A stretch of 64,000 nt of DNA from Cyclospora cayetanensis (Eukaryota > Apicomplexa > Conoidasida > Eucoccidiorida > Eimeriidae): contig NW_020312037.1 in NCBI RefSeq assembly GCF_002999335.1, positions 62,001 through 126,000 on the forward strand, given 5' to 3'. A model generated the notes under the pieces. It searched no databases and was not told where the DNA came from. It saw nothing but the letters and a program-made list of their open reading frames with translations. The translations under genes were made by a program, and so were the position numbers. Of the stretch, positions 45,980 to 57,631 are shown piece after piece (position 1 is the stretch's first letter; each line of letters opens with the position of its first letter).

Positions 45980-47377
45980 GTGATAGCTGTTTTCTGAAGA
46001 TATCTCGAACCAGTGAATGTTCCCGCTCCTCCTGCGGCGGGTGATGCTGCTCTTATATTCCTGCAGAGTGTCTCAATGCAGCTTGTTAATCTCCTGCAGA
46101 TCCCGGCACCTCCGAAAAAAATCCCAGCGGAGAAGCCATCCACAGAGATACACAGCTCCTAAGTGTAGCAGCGAAAAAGTTTAGGCGCGAAAGCGCTACA
46201 CCATAAAAGAAGTTTTAGGCCAAGTCCACCACCAGTTGAGGGCCCATGTAGCGAGTTATCATTCCTTCAGGGAGACTTTCACAGCTGCATATGGCCTCTT
46301 TTTGCATTTCCGCTGCCAATTGCCTGCTTTTTTATGCTGCTTTATGCATCATTTTTCGGGTAATCAGGCAGCAACAGGGGCCTCGAGGGCCCCGAGGGGG
46401 CCCCGAGGGGGCCTCGAGGGTGGACGGTGACTTGAAGCCGCTACGAAGGACCCTGAAAGGAGAATTCCTGGCACTCCAAAGCAACACGCACCCTTAGCAG
46501 CACGAAATTGTGCGTGGTGCTCTACGGGGTTGGCGGAAGCAGCAGGTTTCTGCAGTACCGTTGCCTCATGAGAGTGAAATACCCAAGTCAATGGTGCGGA
46601 GTATGTGAGGGACTGCAGAAAAGCAGCGACTATTTTCGGCCTGCCACGAACACTCTCTAGAAGCTGTAGCGTCGGTGTATTAGTGTCGTCATTACACTGA
46701 TCTTGCTTCCCACCGTAGCAGCAAAGAGGCAGAAAGACAGGACTGTGGGGAGTGTGTACAACTAAGCGTGCCACAGAGTCTGGCCAAGGTGGTTACGCTA
46801 TTCCCACAAATGCCTCCTTCGTTGCCTTGTGTGTTCCTCTATGGAAAGCCAACCGGTTTTCTCAGCAAAACGCGTGGATGGCCATCCACCTGCACAGGCT
46901 CTTTCATTGTCGCTCCAGCATATAGGTTTATGCATGAGGATGATAGGTTTACCAGCCTCGCTATCCTGCCCTAGGTTTCTCTCAATAGTCTGCATGCGTC
47001 GTGCTTCTCTGCCCCTCGTGTAAAACGACTGTTCGCTTGCTATCATCGGCCACGGTTCCTTGGTGTGCCCCTAGTGCACTCGACGAGAATTCACGCAAGC
47101 ACTTAGGAGAGCTTAGAGCATCGGCTCACATGACACGTGAGGCTTTCTTCTGAGTTCGGCAGGAAAGCCTAGCAGAGCATGTGCGAAGCCATCGGCGTGT
47201 GCTCCTAAAGGGCCAGCTAGATAGAGAATCAACTCAAAGTAAGGGCCCCACGCGGGACGGCAAAAGGGCCCCACACTAAGGGGGCGAGGGAGGCCTAGAT
47301 AATTAGCCTTTGGGAAAGAGGGGGTTCGCAAGCTTAAAGGCCCTCGCCCTTTCGCAACTTTGCAGGGTAAAGAATAC
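45980..47377. other. Intergenic region with GC-rich 11-mers
   Basis: Contains the 11-nt GC repeat at 46381-46420 and further GGGCCC-rich patches at 47240-47300. No exon is supported. Confidence 0.4.
46381..46420. repeat. GC-rich 11-nt direct/inverted repeat
   Basis: About four copies of an 11-nt unit of the form cgaggggGCCC are arranged so that the block is also partly palindromic (starts cctcgaggg, ends cctcgaggg). Confidence 0.6.
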
Positions 47378-49401
47378 CTACGCTTTTGCTGGCGCACACT
47401 CAAGGAATTCTAACCTGGTTTGCAGTTCGGTGATGATGCTCACGAGGGCCTGCATCTGCTTGTTTGTCTCGATGATTGCTGCTGCCCCGTTTGTGGCCAC
47501 GAGCAAAGCATCGAGTTCGTCGAGCACCTCCGCGGGTGCAACCGTTTCTAGGCGGTGGAAGGGTACGCACGCCAGTGCCGCGCCTGCATGCAAGCCCCAC
47601 ATATCCAAACCGTATGTGATTTGGACGGAGGGAGGCACAGGCGGCCGCAAGCCTTTCAGCGCAAAAGGCACTCTGCAATGGGGAGCTTACAGGTAGAAGA
47701 GCACGACAAAACCACAGGGAGGAAAGCCTCGGATACAACGCAGGGGCTCTCGGAGTGCAGATCCAGAGCAAGAACCCGCAGATCCGCTGTTGTCGACAAG
47801 CGCGAGACGTCTCTCGGCAAGCCAAATTTTCCCGTGAAGTGCCCCGGACGGCAGCCGAAGGGCCTTAATCGGTAAAGGCTGGGGCTGCATCCGCGAGGCA
47901 CAGGCGATTCCAACCTATACGCAACAAACGCAGTTGCACGAAGTAGGGTGTACCTCAAGATCCTCAGGCCCAAACCGACCAGAACCTCATCCCGCAGGCC
48001 TTCCCACTCATCAAGCACTAGTGCAACATGGACACGACACAATGGTGACATGCTTACGGCTCTTTGCTGGGCGGTGGCATGCCGCATCCTTCCGACTTCA
48101 CAGACATCGCCTTCCACGATTTGTCCTTGGGCTTCGTTGCATACACGTCGCTCGGGACCCCTGGTAGAGCGTAGTTGTAAATGCCTCCAACTGCAAGGTT
48201 GTTGCACTGCCCAACGAGGTTGAAAGTGCCGCTAGGCGGGATAGCTGGGTGTCTGCTACTGTGGAGATTCAGCGCCAGAGGCGTCACATGGCCTCGGCAC
48301 GCTGGGTCAAAAGCGGCAGCCGCAATGGTGAGGCACACCGCGATCTCGGCAAGGAAAGCAGCAGGAAAGAGGGCCACTACGCCGTGAAAAGCACGAAGGG
48401 ACGGAGAAGCGAGGGCAATGCAACCTGAGCAGCAGGCAAAAAGGCAGGATCTACAGAGGAAGGACAGATGGAGAAAGGCCAGTAGGAAACGAATCAAAGG
48501 GAGGATATGTGACTGGGGCCATGAGGTGCAGTGGTCTGTGTAGGTTTTTCTTAAAGGTCTGAGGTGTCTATTGGGCTTTTGCCCGTTCTTGCGCGTCTGC
48601 CTTTTTCGTTTATTGAGCTTTCGCTTACCTAGTTCTCTGAATTTTTGTTCATCGTAAGTTAGTGGCTGCCGTTTTCGCAGCTCATTCACCTTGTCTGAAA
48701 AGTATATCAGTCCGAATCACAGACGCCAGGCTACATTCAGTGCAAATACCACTAGCACAAGTCCAATAATGTCCCATGAATTCTCATGCAAGAAAGAGCA
48801 ATGATTTGAACGGGGGCTACTTTGGCGATAGATGAAGACGACGTCAATAAATGATCGTAGAGATGCTTCATTGAGGCCTCGAAAGTGGCATATGATGGCC
48901 TTTCGCTGCATAGTGACCACCTGGGGTGCCTCACACGTAGCTGCTTGGTGCTGTCCGGTGTGCTCCCTTCGATTCTAAGGCTAAGTTTATATTTATTCTC
49001 ACTCGTGCAAGGGCTCTTTGCCTGCTCACGAAGGCACACTCACTACGGAGTCCACTGATGAGAGTGCCGAGAGCACCTCTGAGTTTCTCTTGTGTAGGAG
49101 TTATGGAGGATTGAGGTTCATTAGATTGTGAGGCCTCGCGCTCTGCCCACAACCTCTTCAAGTCCACAGGAGTCTCGAGCTCTATAGCTACTTCGCGTGG
49201 TACACCACTGACGCACGGAGGGTTTGGGCAGTTGATTGTTGTTATTGGTGTTGGTGTTACCACTGGACTCCGCGGCCATTCATACGTGCCACTTGAGGGG
49301 AAAACCATCGATATCGGTTCCTCATAGACAATTGCGGACAATGTTTGCGTGAAATATACGGAAAGAATAATCGTAAACGGGGAAAACCGAAGGAATTCCA
49401 T
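47378..49401 (-). CDS. Secreted Cu-SOD-like paralogue 1 (copper site lost)
   Basis: Five exons: 49401-49044, 48694-48629, 48424-48145, 47914-47691 and 47583-47378. Intron phases 1-1-2-1 all close, giving 377 residues. The protein starts with a signal peptide (MEFLRFSPFTIILSVYF...). A Pro/Thr-rich linker follows, then a charged helix ending in YDEQKFRELG, a SOD-like core and a C-terminal helix (ETNKQMQALVSIITELQTR, LEFLE). The core matches Cu/Zn SOD in order: VVALFPAAFLAEIAV strand, the position of the HxH copper motif (here LNLH), the GPHFNP position (here GGIYNY), the GDLSG position (CRPGHFTGKFG), LVVH (here VVLSC) and SRLACG (here AALACVPF). Of the ligands only the second His of HxH remains, and the active-site Arg is gone, so enzymatic activity is unlikely. 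The cysteine for the conserved disulfide is kept. A structural, binding or surface role is inferred. Confidence 0.75.
48717..48920 (-). other. Possible alternative 3' exon with a TM segment
   Basis: An acceptor (CACCCCAG) precedes a 67-codon frame ending in SWDIIGLVLVVFALNVAWRL and TGA. It lies inside intron 1 of the SOD-like paralogue. It would join in phase 0 to exon 1 extended to a GTGAGA donor at 49002. The product would be a 200-residue secreted-then-anchored protein without the SOD core. It may equally be intron sequence. Confidence 0.3.
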
Positions 49402-51771
49402 TGACGGAAACGGCTGGGGATGCCGCGATTGCACTGCACGAAAGGGGGAGACGGAAAGAGTAATGAGGGTATCTGGCTGACAAATGAGAGACAAAAAATG
49501 CAGATAAATCAGATGACAAAAAATGGAAAAAGGGTGAAAGCTGAAAATGAAGTGAAATGCACAGAAATGCCTCGGTGACCATCGTATGTGTAGTAATTGA
49601 CCGTCGAGCATGGGCGCAAACAGCAAGGCGGTCAGTGGAATAACACGAGGTAGGTTTGCAAAGCTTAAACACTGAAACCTTAGTAATTCGTTTGTTACAT
49701 GGAATATCCAAACGAATTTATGCAGAGGGAGGTGCGAATGTGTGGGTTTTATTTTGAAGCTCTTGACGGCTTGGGAGCACCTGGCACAGTAGGGAACTGC
49801 CGAATCACTAAGTAAAGAGTGCACGAGAGACACGGACTTACAGCCCTTAAAGCGCGAGACTTATTCAATCTGGTAATAGACGTGATCCATTAAAATTTCT
49901 CGGTAATACTGCAGCGGCTCTTTGATCCGTGTACCCGTCTTCCGTGCGTTCGTTCCTCTGTGCTGGGCTTCTTTTCACGCTTCAGCTCTGGGATCTGATC
50001 AGATAGGTACGAAATTTGATACTATTATGTGAGCAGGACATCGTGTAAGTAGCGCGTGCTGGTTCGTTGGTGGATACAAAATATTTTTTCCATGGAGAAC
50101 GAAAAACCACCGGAAGACAAAGAGAAAACAAGTTACTCACGAAGCAGATATATGGTAATAAACCATGCAAGCAGTTTGCTTATAGTTCCGGGATGTTTTG
50201 GGCTCTTAACATAGTAGGCGCAGAAAAAACACACGGAAACCGCCTTGTGCTCCTTTTAGCAACGCAGCTTCGGACTTTAAAACCCAGGTGGCATACACAC
50301 AGACTAGCAAATGCGGTAACGAACAAAAGGTACTTGAGCTCACGCTAGAGCTGTAGCAATGCTCTTTTTTAAGTTTTCGCGATGCCCATATCGCTGTGCA
50401 GTCCTGATCATGACTAATCACACAAATGCTCCACTCAGTTTGTAGGGGGCTAAGCGACTGTCACGCTCCTTCTAAGATCTCCGTAGGGAGACACCTAATG
50501 CCCGACTAAATAACTTTTGTAAAAAGCCATGGAGTGGTTTCAGTGCTGTGGTCACGCGTCACAAACTCTAGGGACGCTGGCAGGGAGAACTCTTTTGATA
50601 AACACGCAATAGCGTTGTACATAGTTCGAATTCAGTCAGGAGTCAAGTGTGCGCCTCCTGAGGCCTTAGGTAGAGCATTGAAAGTTCGCTTAACAAGGCC
50701 CTAGCTCCTCTGCAGCAGCCTAGTGCATTTTTATTTTGAGCAGCACCGGCACTCGGTCAAATTTCATGCACGCTCCAGATCCAAAGAACAAGAGCTCTGA
50801 ACGTTTGTCCTATGTATTGGAAGAAACTCGAGAAGCTCTTTCCTACGGCCCGTAGCACTTTTAACAGCTAAAAGGGAAACCAAAAGACTAAAATCATCGG
50901 ATGTATCACGACAAGGTCCCTTGTCTACAAGGTTTTCCCTTACCCTCGTTGCTCAAGCCTCCCAAAGCCTGAAGGTGGGGACTGTATTCCCATGGTCTTC
51001 GACCTTTGTGGCGCAATGAAGAATCTTAGAGCTTACGCACTACGCGATATATGCAGCAGCTACATTTATTTCTAGCATTCAGAAGTGCTTGCATTCTCCG
51101 CAGAGAATCCCGTGTCCTACTTGCTACCCTCAATATTAAGCATCACCTATCTACCTAAGCCACCCCAACAAATTCTCGTAGAAGTTCCCGCTTTACCCGT
51201 TTTCCGATTTGCGCGGGGCTTGCATCAGACATATTTTGTTGCAACACAGACCCATCTGGTCGGCTGTACGAGATAAAGTCCTTGATACTTATCCCCGCTA
51301 CAGACGCTCCTATTGGGCAATTAGGTAATAACCAAGGACAAACAAAACAAGTGCAGGACAATTCAGCCGGGACCTCTACCAATCCTGAAAAGCCCTCGCA
51401 GTGCCTCCTGCAGGTAGGGTTTCAAGAAAAATTGCCCAGCCAAAGAGCATGGCTGGCAAATATCTCCCGCGTGATGCCAAATATACGAGGACTGTATTGC
51501 ATTTTAGGCCCTCGTGGCGGGCGCTGTGAGGTGGTCATAAAGCAGTCCGGCTATATACCTTGCTGGTTATATCTTTCGTGAAAAATACCTTACTACTTTG
51601 TTGGATCCCAGGGGCGTCTACTTCTATTGCGAGAGGGCGGTGGCTCCGTAGAAGGCTCCGGGTCAGGAAGGTCCGTGGGTGGCTCGGGGTAAGGCGGCTG
51701 CGTACGAGGCTCGGGATGAGGGTGGGAGCCACAGGATCTGGCAACGGCGTTTGTGGTGGCTGAGGCTGAAG
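49402..51771. other. Gene-poor stretch between SOD-like paralogues
   Basis: Contains the upstream flank of paralogue 1. At 51600-51770 a Pro/Glu-rich minus-strand frame continues the theme of the tail of paralogue 2 but out of frame with it. No other exon is supported. Confidence 0.4.
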
Positions 51772-54051
51772 CTATCTGGGCTGCGGTGCTGGCCTTGGTC
51801 TGCGTCTCCTAGGAGGCCGAGGGGTCGGGCTTGGCTGGTCATCAGGGGGCGTCGGCTCTGGATATAGAGGATCGCGAGGTGGCCCTGGTATGGGGTAATA
51901 ATTCGTTGTAGTTACCTGTGTGGTAGTTGTTGTGGTTGTCGGTGGGATTGGGGTTGGTATAGTTGGTGGGGCCGGGGTGTGCGGTGCAGTTGTTGGTGTT
52001 GTGGTCGTTGTTGTTGTCGACGCCGGACTTGTGCTCGTTGGGCCTCCCCTAGTTGTAAATGTGGGAGACATGGTTGTTGTGGTTGTGCCATCTTCGGGTG
52101 GTGGTAGAGGAGAAGGCCCAGGAGTAGGGCTAACCCCCTCTGCCGCCGCCTCAAGGAACATCACCCTTGATTCCAATTCGACCGAGGACTTTAGAGCTCC
52201 TATGACCTCCTGCATTGTGGGCTGATCTAACAGAGCCGTGGTTGTCTCAAGAACCAGCTCTTGCAGCAAAGGCACCACCATGCTGGGCACGGAGCCTACC
52301 ACTTGAAACGGCGAGCACGCCAGTCTCCGGCCTGTACAAGTTCGCACCAGTCAAATTACGCCAGAGCAATGCCGAAGACTCTGCTTCCAACAACCACCGC
52401 TACGAAGCATTTCAGTCGAACGTACTTCGAAGTGCCGTACTGAATATACAGTCCATGAAGGCACACTAATGCCGTAGCGGCCAAGCCGCTTACAAACATA
52501 GTCATAGATACATAACTATGTTTTGTGCGGCAGCTTGCTTTACGTGTGCAAAAACCTCTTTAATTCCATAATTAGTCATGATCAACACGAGAAACAGGCA
52601 CAGCACCACACGCTGAGTAATGGGTGGCTACAGGGAGTCTCAGCGGTAAAAAAAACAACAGCTTCTCGGCACTAATTAGTCAAGAGGGATGGATTTGCTG
52701 ACCGCTCGTGCTGCAGCTGAGAACAAGCGGCAACAGGCGGCTGCCTATTCCACATGGGTTATCCGGGCTTGAGTCCATTGCTAAGACGCGCATGTCCACG
52801 ATCTGTGGCGATACTGAGAGGTCCCTGCCAAATCCAAACTTCCCCGTCAAGTCGCCGGCGTTGCAGGAAAACGGCCTCGAACTGTACAGGGTGCTCTGGC
52901 AAGTGTAGCTGGCTTGCGAGTCACGATTTCCCGTAGAGTTGCTGCAGCGCATATTACGCAGACACAATAAAGACAAACATTATATGTGACGCCAGTGCAA
53001 TGAATACAGGTCAGAAAGTTTCTAACCATGAATTTGCAAACGTACTCGAAAGGAGGGATGGAGAGAGTGCGGCATAGCTCAGAGCCATCCGGACCACATG
53101 CCAGGCCTGGGTCGTGTCGTCCTCCAATCATCTCTGCGCTGCATTGGCCATCAGTGTTGAAAGCACCCCCTGGGTGAAGACTGGGGTTGCTTCGCTCGTG
53201 GATGGCGAGGGCAATTGGCTTGATACACGGCAAGTCATATGGCTGGTGAAAAGCCGTGGAAACGTGTGGAATCGACACGGTCAAGCGGGAGAGGAAGGAA
53301 GATGGGAAAAGAGCTACTGTGCCCTGAATACCATTAAGAGCCATGTTGGAGACAGCAATGCATCCTAAATACAATCACAGAGGAGACCATAGACAAATAT
53401 CCATTGCCATGCGGTTCTCTCCGTCGGCACTACTCAGCGCCCCTTGCGGATTTTGAATAGGGAGGACTACTTTTCTTACCAAGCTGCCTGAACGCGTCGC
53501 CATCATACTTTATATCCTTTCCTTGCAGCCTCCTCAGTCGATCTACAACAGCCAACACTCACAGCCGAAAGTTCTTTTTGACCTTGTCGAAATTGCAGAT
53601 GGCCTGGTGAAATGGCCTGATTAAGCGTATACAGATTCATGATGCTGTGTGCATTCTTATATTGCCAACCTGCTAGGCGATCAAGGCATTCTCTCATGAA
53701 GCGCACGATCGGTTGCACTGTGTTGCTGATAGCGACGGATTTCTCTCCCTTAGCCATAGAACTCATGAGATACATGATGTCCATTATGCTAGTAGGTGCA
53801 GCTGTCTTCGGAGCCGCTTTATCTGCAAGAGCTCCAGGGGTATTTAAAGATGCCAGCATCGCGGAGGCCTCTTCGTGGATATATATGGACTCATCAGCAA
53901 GGTAGTCATTGGCAGTCAAAGCGGATGTAGGAAAGCCACCTGGCGCCTCTGATGCACATAGGTCTGGCAGGAATAGTGAACAGAGAAGCACCACGACCAG
54001 AGGTGCCGCATTTCGTAGCTTTTCCGAAGGACGGTGGTCGGCTGTCCCCAT
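51772..54051 (-). CDS. Secreted Cu-SOD-like paralogue 2 with mucin-like tail
   Basis: Five exons: 54051-53670, 53542-53480, 53364-53046, 52941-52703 and 52331-51772. Phases 1-1-2-1 all close, giving 520 residues. The ATG at 54051 begins MGTADHRPSEKLRNAAPLVV, a signal peptide. A helical segment ends RECLDRLA and exon 2 gives KYDGDAFRQLG, matching YDEQKFRELG of paralogue 1. The SOD-like core reads QGTVALFPSSFLSRLTVSI, then AIHE at the HxH site (first His lost), GGRHDPG at the GPHFNP site (His kept), CNAGDLTGKFG, LVLSC (His to Ser) and RRLACSPF (active-site Arg kept). The helix ending RVMFLE is shared with its relatives. Unique here is a Thr/Pro-rich tail of about 100 residues (TTTTTMSPTF..., PTIPTPIPP) ending in a basic PRRRRPRP stretch. 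Such tails are often O-glycosylated. The copper site is incomplete, so catalysis is doubtful. Confidence 0.78.
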
Positions 54052-57000
54052 GGTCAAACCGCTGGGTGAGCAACACGAAGGACACGTGGAAAATAAAACA
54101 CAAAGTGTAAAGACAAAGTGTCAGACAAAGACACCAATGAAGTCGGAAACCCTATTTAAAAAGAGGCTTATGGTGGGACCGTCGAATGCTTCAGGATAAA
54201 GGGAGTCTTGGAGCAAACTGCACTAATGTGTGGTTTTCCCAGTGTTTACATGAATGAAGCAATAGTATGAAGGAGGAAGTCAACATATGAACCGCAGTTG
54301 ACAGGTGAAAATCCTTCTAAACCACCTTCCGCGCGGCAATGCACGCGGGTGACACTGGAGTGGTGCTGACGTGCCGGCTGTCCTGCTTCCCCCGTTTAAC
54401 CACAAGACTTAAAACAACATTAAAAAGACTATGTTTTAGGCTAAACAGCAGCATTTATACTGATGGTTTTACTTTCCACTTGTAGCGAAAGGAACTGACT
54501 TTCCGTTGGTCATGCCGCTCCCAATTTATCGGAGTTGCCAGCCGCTGCCTGATACCAACACACATATAGGTCCAAAAAGACGTGAACGCCTATAAAGCAT
54601 ATTCACTCTGGCGAGATTTGTGTTAACTTAGTACTAGATGGGATATTTGTACCAATAATATATTATCGTCCGCGAGCCCAACAATTCCACATGCCTTAAT
54701 GGTCCATCGCCTGCAATCTGGCGAGACACCGACTGTAGCACTTTCAAAAGTAGAGATGATGTTGTCTCAAGCTAAGCACTTGTGTCTATTATGATGCTCT
54801 AAAGGCCTACGTGTGATACACTGTAGGAGAGACGTCTCAAATCTACGAACCAAATTGTTACTGGGATCGCAGGGAGTTCCTCTAAACACTCCGTAACCTA
54901 GTCGCGTAATACAAGCCACCTTTGCAAAAATTCACTCAAACAAATCGGTTTGGTTGAAATTAGCGGTAAAGACTTAGTGTACAAGATCGTAGGCCACAAT
55001 ATGCAGTCGATAGAATTCTTAATTAGGCAACAACAGTCGGTGAAAAATCTTGAGGGCCAAAAGAAAGGGAGGAAAAATCAAAATGCAATACGCCTAACAC
55101 TAAGGGTGTTATTGTCTGGGCTCTAGGTAAAGCGCTATTTTTTTGAAGAACTCTCTCAACTTGCGTCAGGCACAACTCCGAGCTCTATTCCGCGGAGTGT
55201 AAAAAAGTGCTCCAGTAACACAAGGTACTTTGCTCCCCTCACTTAGGCATAATATACTGAATTACTGGCTACAAGCTCCATGAATGGATTTCGCATATCT
55301 CTATTGAGCGTTTTTTTTCCGCTGCTCCAACAGCTCATATGCGCGTATTCATGCTGAGTGCCATGTGCGGCTTTTCTTGTACACCATAAAAGAATCCCTC
55401 TTTTTAGTAACTTGCTTCCAACGACAGTCATGCTGTGCTCCGCTTTTATATTAGTATTTTGAAAACATCGGTATAGCTCACGGGTATGCAGCTCTGTTTG
55501 CACGTATCCTTCAAAACTGTGGCTATCGTAGAAAGGCGCCTGTATATGCCACGGCATTACGCTGTTAAACCTGCTCCTGGGGGACTGTAAAAACAGCAGG
55601 CGTGTACTATATCCTGTGCGATGCTTGCCAACACGATAATCTCAGCGCGACACCTGTTATATTAGAATCCAATGATAGCACACTAATGATCTGGTAGGAA
55701 ATGGTTCCTCTCCGTCAATTATGGAGCCCTATCGTCCACCCGAGATAAGCGTCCTAGCAGACAGTGCTTGGTTCATCGAGCAAATGGTCAAAGTAGACTC
55801 GCGCCAGGGATATCAGGTGACTAACGCAAATTGTGAGGCACAGGACTCTTCCTTATTCTTCGGAGATACGTTTCCTGCTCTTGCATCACCGTGATGTACA
55901 CAGCTGCTATCCAAAGTGCATAAGGACGCGGGTATCCCATCTGCCCTGCACATGTGCTCTCCTCTGCACAGGGCACGGGCTTCTACACCCTGAAAATCTT
56001 CCCTCTTTTGGTAGCGCCACAGACTGCCTAATAATCAATAGTGCCTATCTAGCATAGACCCTTTTATCTAGAGCTTCCCAGTACAAAAGTAGACTAGGAA
56101 ACATTGGTGCGTACTTGCTGTAGTTGGCCGAGCTAATTTCGGTGCTTTCTATTGCACCAGCAATCCTTAGGTTACAGCTCTTAAAGCATCAACTTGTATA
56201 TTGGTTGTTGCGATATTGTGTTTTGGATATTGGTGTTGGTTCCATTCAATGCAGACGAATTCTGTGCGCTTGTATGTTAGATTGCTGTCCAGCTGGAGCC
56301 GAATACTCGGAGTGCTGGGAAGGCTTAACAACAAGCATCTCATAATTCCTTTCTTTCCTCATACGAAAACCACTTCCTATAGGGTAAAAGCACGCCTGGA
56401 GCCGTTTATGATGAGGCAATTAGTTCTCCTTTAAATTTTCATATGTTTTGAGGCTAGTGCCCTTCTCACGATCACAAGTGGAGGATAGCTGGAGCTGCTT
56501 GGTGCGCATGGGGTTTGACCGCTACTAATACCCCATTATCCTGATTTTATTAGTGTTAGCCACCATTGTGAAGTATTGGAAGTACGCTTCAGGGTATGTG
56601 GTCACCAACTCTCAGCACTATGCTCGCAAGAAGATACTCATGGAAACAATTCAAGCCACTTGTGTTGCCATGCTGTGTATGCTCACATAGACTGTATTTC
56701 CCGCACTTTGCTTGAATGTTGTGTTCGCCTCTCTAGTATGTCTGGATTTGAAAGCAGACTCTTGGTGTAACACTCTACAAAAGAACATTGTGCATTTAGC
56801 CTTCCCAAATGCACTCGTTGTAGACATGTACGGAACAAGCATTCTAGGTTATCCTGGTCTCACAAACTAGTCGTGAAAGCCGAGAAGCGAGTGTAACTAA
56901 TCATTGTACTATGCTTTGACAGGATCCACTGCACTCTAAGTTTCCTTCTACCACATTGTACTTTTTGTTTTCGCACGGCATAATTAGATGTAGAGTTTCA

Positions 57001-57631
57001 ATAGGCTCTGAACGGGATAATCAATTGTATGTCAATCCACGGTGGCCTCAGGCAACATGCTCACTGTAGAAATCCTTGAAGCATGCTCGGTAGTTTGCAA
57101 GTATGCTGCAATTACTGAAGTGTGATTGCTTACTTCTAACCGCGTTCTCAGCTTTGTATGCTCAGACTCCGCTGCTAGGTACGCATACGTCCAATGGAAA
57201 AAGAGGAGCGTAACTTTGCGTTAAAAGGTGGATCTTGGCTAGGGCAGTAGGCAACGATAGTGGATTACTGTATTTTAATCGATAGAAATGGTAAAATGTA
57301 TTTTCACGATGTAGATCCTTAGAAACCTTAATAATGTCTAGTATGCGCCCCACACTCGTGCGTTTCAAAAGATTTAGCGGAAAAAGGTGGCTGCCTGCAA
57401 CCACACACCACTGACCCCTGCCGATGCCGCAAGCAGGTACACTCACAGGACAGGCTTCAAGCCACTTAGGGGTCACGCCGCACAAAAGCTTGTTCCTGCT
57501 TCAACATCAGCTGTGATTGGACTGTTATGAGCATTCTTTCAGAGCCATAGATTCTCTGAACCCCTCGGCTAATTAGCGGAATCCCGACGTACTGAGCAGC
57601 AGAAGTGACCACTGGTATCTTCTGACCGACC
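54052..57631. other. Gene-poor 3.6-kb divergent region
   Basis: This lies between the divergent paralogues 2 (-) and 3 (+). Only short frames occur. I looked for relics of the SOD-like core (GDLTGK-like or HDPG-like motifs) and found none. Confidence 0.45.

Noticed and set aside
48629..48694. Independent small gene at 48.6 kb
   Set aside because: The block is exon 2 of the SOD-like paralogue, since its phase and YDEQKFRELG end match the relatives exactly.
49257..49711. Other minus-strand frames over exon 1 of SOD-like paralogue 1
   Set aside because: Out of frame with the signal peptide and with the closing intron phases.
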